DNA from: Patescibacteria group bacterium
GTDB taxonomy: Bacteria; Patescibacteriota; Microgenomatia; UBA1406; GWC2-37-13
Direction of reading: 5' to 3'
Assembly: GCA_943356515.1 (NCBI GenBank)
Contig: CALRFM010000057.1
Coordinates: forward strand, 1 to 6,870
DNA length: 6,870 nt
A program made the translations under genes and the position numbers. Below, in pieces: positions 6,395-6,870 of the stretch. Numbering within the stretch: position 1 is the stretch's first letter; each line of letters starts with the position of its first letter. Below the pieces are notes generated by a model. That model did no database searches. It worked only from the letters and a program-made list of their open reading frames with translations, and was not told where the DNA came from.

Positions 6395-6400
6395 TATAAT
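6395..6400 (+). promoter_or_regulatory. -10 element of the coiled-coil protein gene
   Basis: A perfect TATAAT ends 6 nt before the ATG at 6407, again placing the predicted transcription start on the start codon. The hexamer 17 bp upstream (CAGAAA) is weak, three of six matches. It shares the 47-bp gap 6360-6406 with the divergent promoter of the minus-strand gene; the two -10 elements are 23 bp apart. Confidence 0.55.
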
Positions 6401-6406
6401 GTAATC

Positions 6407-6870
6407 ATGCACCGCGTCTTAACAATTTATTTTATAACTATTTTCATATTATTTTCTTATGCATCGGCATCTATTGTTCACGCAGATGAGCTTGAAGACA
6501 TAAATGTAAAACTATCAAAACTCAACGAAGTTCTTAAAGGTTCTCAAAATGCAACGCAAATAAACGAACAGCAACTTGCCGGATTCACCGCACAAATTGC
6601 AAACATTAAGGCATCAGTTCTGGCCATTGAGCAAGGAATTGTCAAAAAAGAAGCAGATATTACCAGTGGAGAAGAGCGACTCATTTCTCAAAAAGCCATA
6701 TTAGACCAGCGCATTGCATCTTTTTACAAACAACAAAACAAAGCTAAAGACGCAATTATCGAGCTTTTAGTAAGTGAAAATTTCAACACATCTTTAAAAC
6801 AATATTCCTATCAACAGAATTTACTCGACGACGATAAGAAGACAATCGTTCGCGTGGTGCTTTTAGTAAA
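6407..6870 (+). CDS. Exported coiled-coil protein, 3' end missing (cell-wall hydrolase-like N-terminus)
   Basis: The frame is open to the window edge: 154 complete codons are visible. A short basic start and hydrophobic core (about 4-20) lead to a probable signal peptidase site after V24-H-A26. From D27 the protein is rich in Glu, Gln, Lys, Leu and Ile in heptad-like spacing (about 28-120, with I74-EQGIVKKEADITSGEERLI as a clear stretch), so it should form long helices or a coiled coil. The pattern, including F107-Y before the helix break and E124-NFNTSLKQYSYQQNLLDDDKK, resembles the N-terminal coiled coils of PcsB/CwlO-type and related exported proteins, which usually precede a peptidoglycan-acting domain such as M23, NlpC/P60 or SpoIID/LytB. 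That domain would lie beyond the window, so the enzymatic role is inference. The first ATG is chosen because of the promoter spacing and the signal peptide. Confidence 0.8.
   Translation, partial: MHRVLTIYFITIFILFSYASASIVHADELEDINVKLSKLNEVLKGSQNATQINEQQLAGFTAQIANIKASVLAIEQGIVKKEADITSGEERLISQKAILDQRIASFYKQQNKAKDAIIELLVSENFNTSLKQYSYQQNLLDDDKKTIVRVVLLV

Overview
The window reads as a gene-dense piece of a bacterial chromosome, probably from the Candidate Phyla Radiation (Patescibacteria), perhaps Microgenomates. The clues are: moderately AT-rich DNA; almost no intergenic space; no usable Shine-Dalgarno site at any visible start; several small secreted or membrane proteins without clear relatives; a coiled-coil exported protein and a TrbC/VirB2-like two-helix membrane protein of styles I associate with that group; and a decaprenyl-phosphate phosphoribosyltransferase-like UbiA enzyme. 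The lineage is an inference from style, not from a marker gene. I see no rRNA, tRNA, CRISPR array or insertion sequence.

Layout. (1) 1-348, plus strand: the 3' part of a PIN-domain protein whose start lies outside the window. (2) 2703-351, minus strand: a two-gene operon, mannose-6-phosphate isomerase (class I) followed 4 bp later by glucose-6-phosphate isomerase. Together they interconvert glucose-6-P, fructose-6-P and mannose-6-P, linking glycolysis to mannose-containing glycans. (3) 2774-4311, plus strand: three unrecognised envelope genes: an anchored, cysteine-rich secreted protein with flexible linkers, a small exported protein overlapping it by 4 bp, and a small multi-pass membrane protein. 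(4) 4350-5345, plus strand: a UbiA-family prenyltransferase resembling decaprenyl-phosphate phosphoribosyltransferase, with an extra loop carrying two cysteines. (5) 6359-5349, minus strand: a cysteine-rich exported protein with a TrbC/VirB2-like pair of membrane helices. (6) 6407-6870, plus strand: the start of an exported coiled-coil protein of the kind that often precedes a cell-wall hydrolase domain; it runs off the end.

Taken together, most genes serve the cell envelope (sugar-phosphate supply, a polyprenyl-phosphate enzyme, exported and membrane proteins). No stretch over 300 bases lacks a gene. The two divergent gaps (2704-2773 and 6360-6406) and two short same-strand gaps hold -10-like hexamers close to start codons. 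In four of six cases the hexamer lies 6-7 nt before the ATG, which points to leaderless mRNAs. This, with the absence of Shine-Dalgarno sites, is the most unusual pattern in the window.
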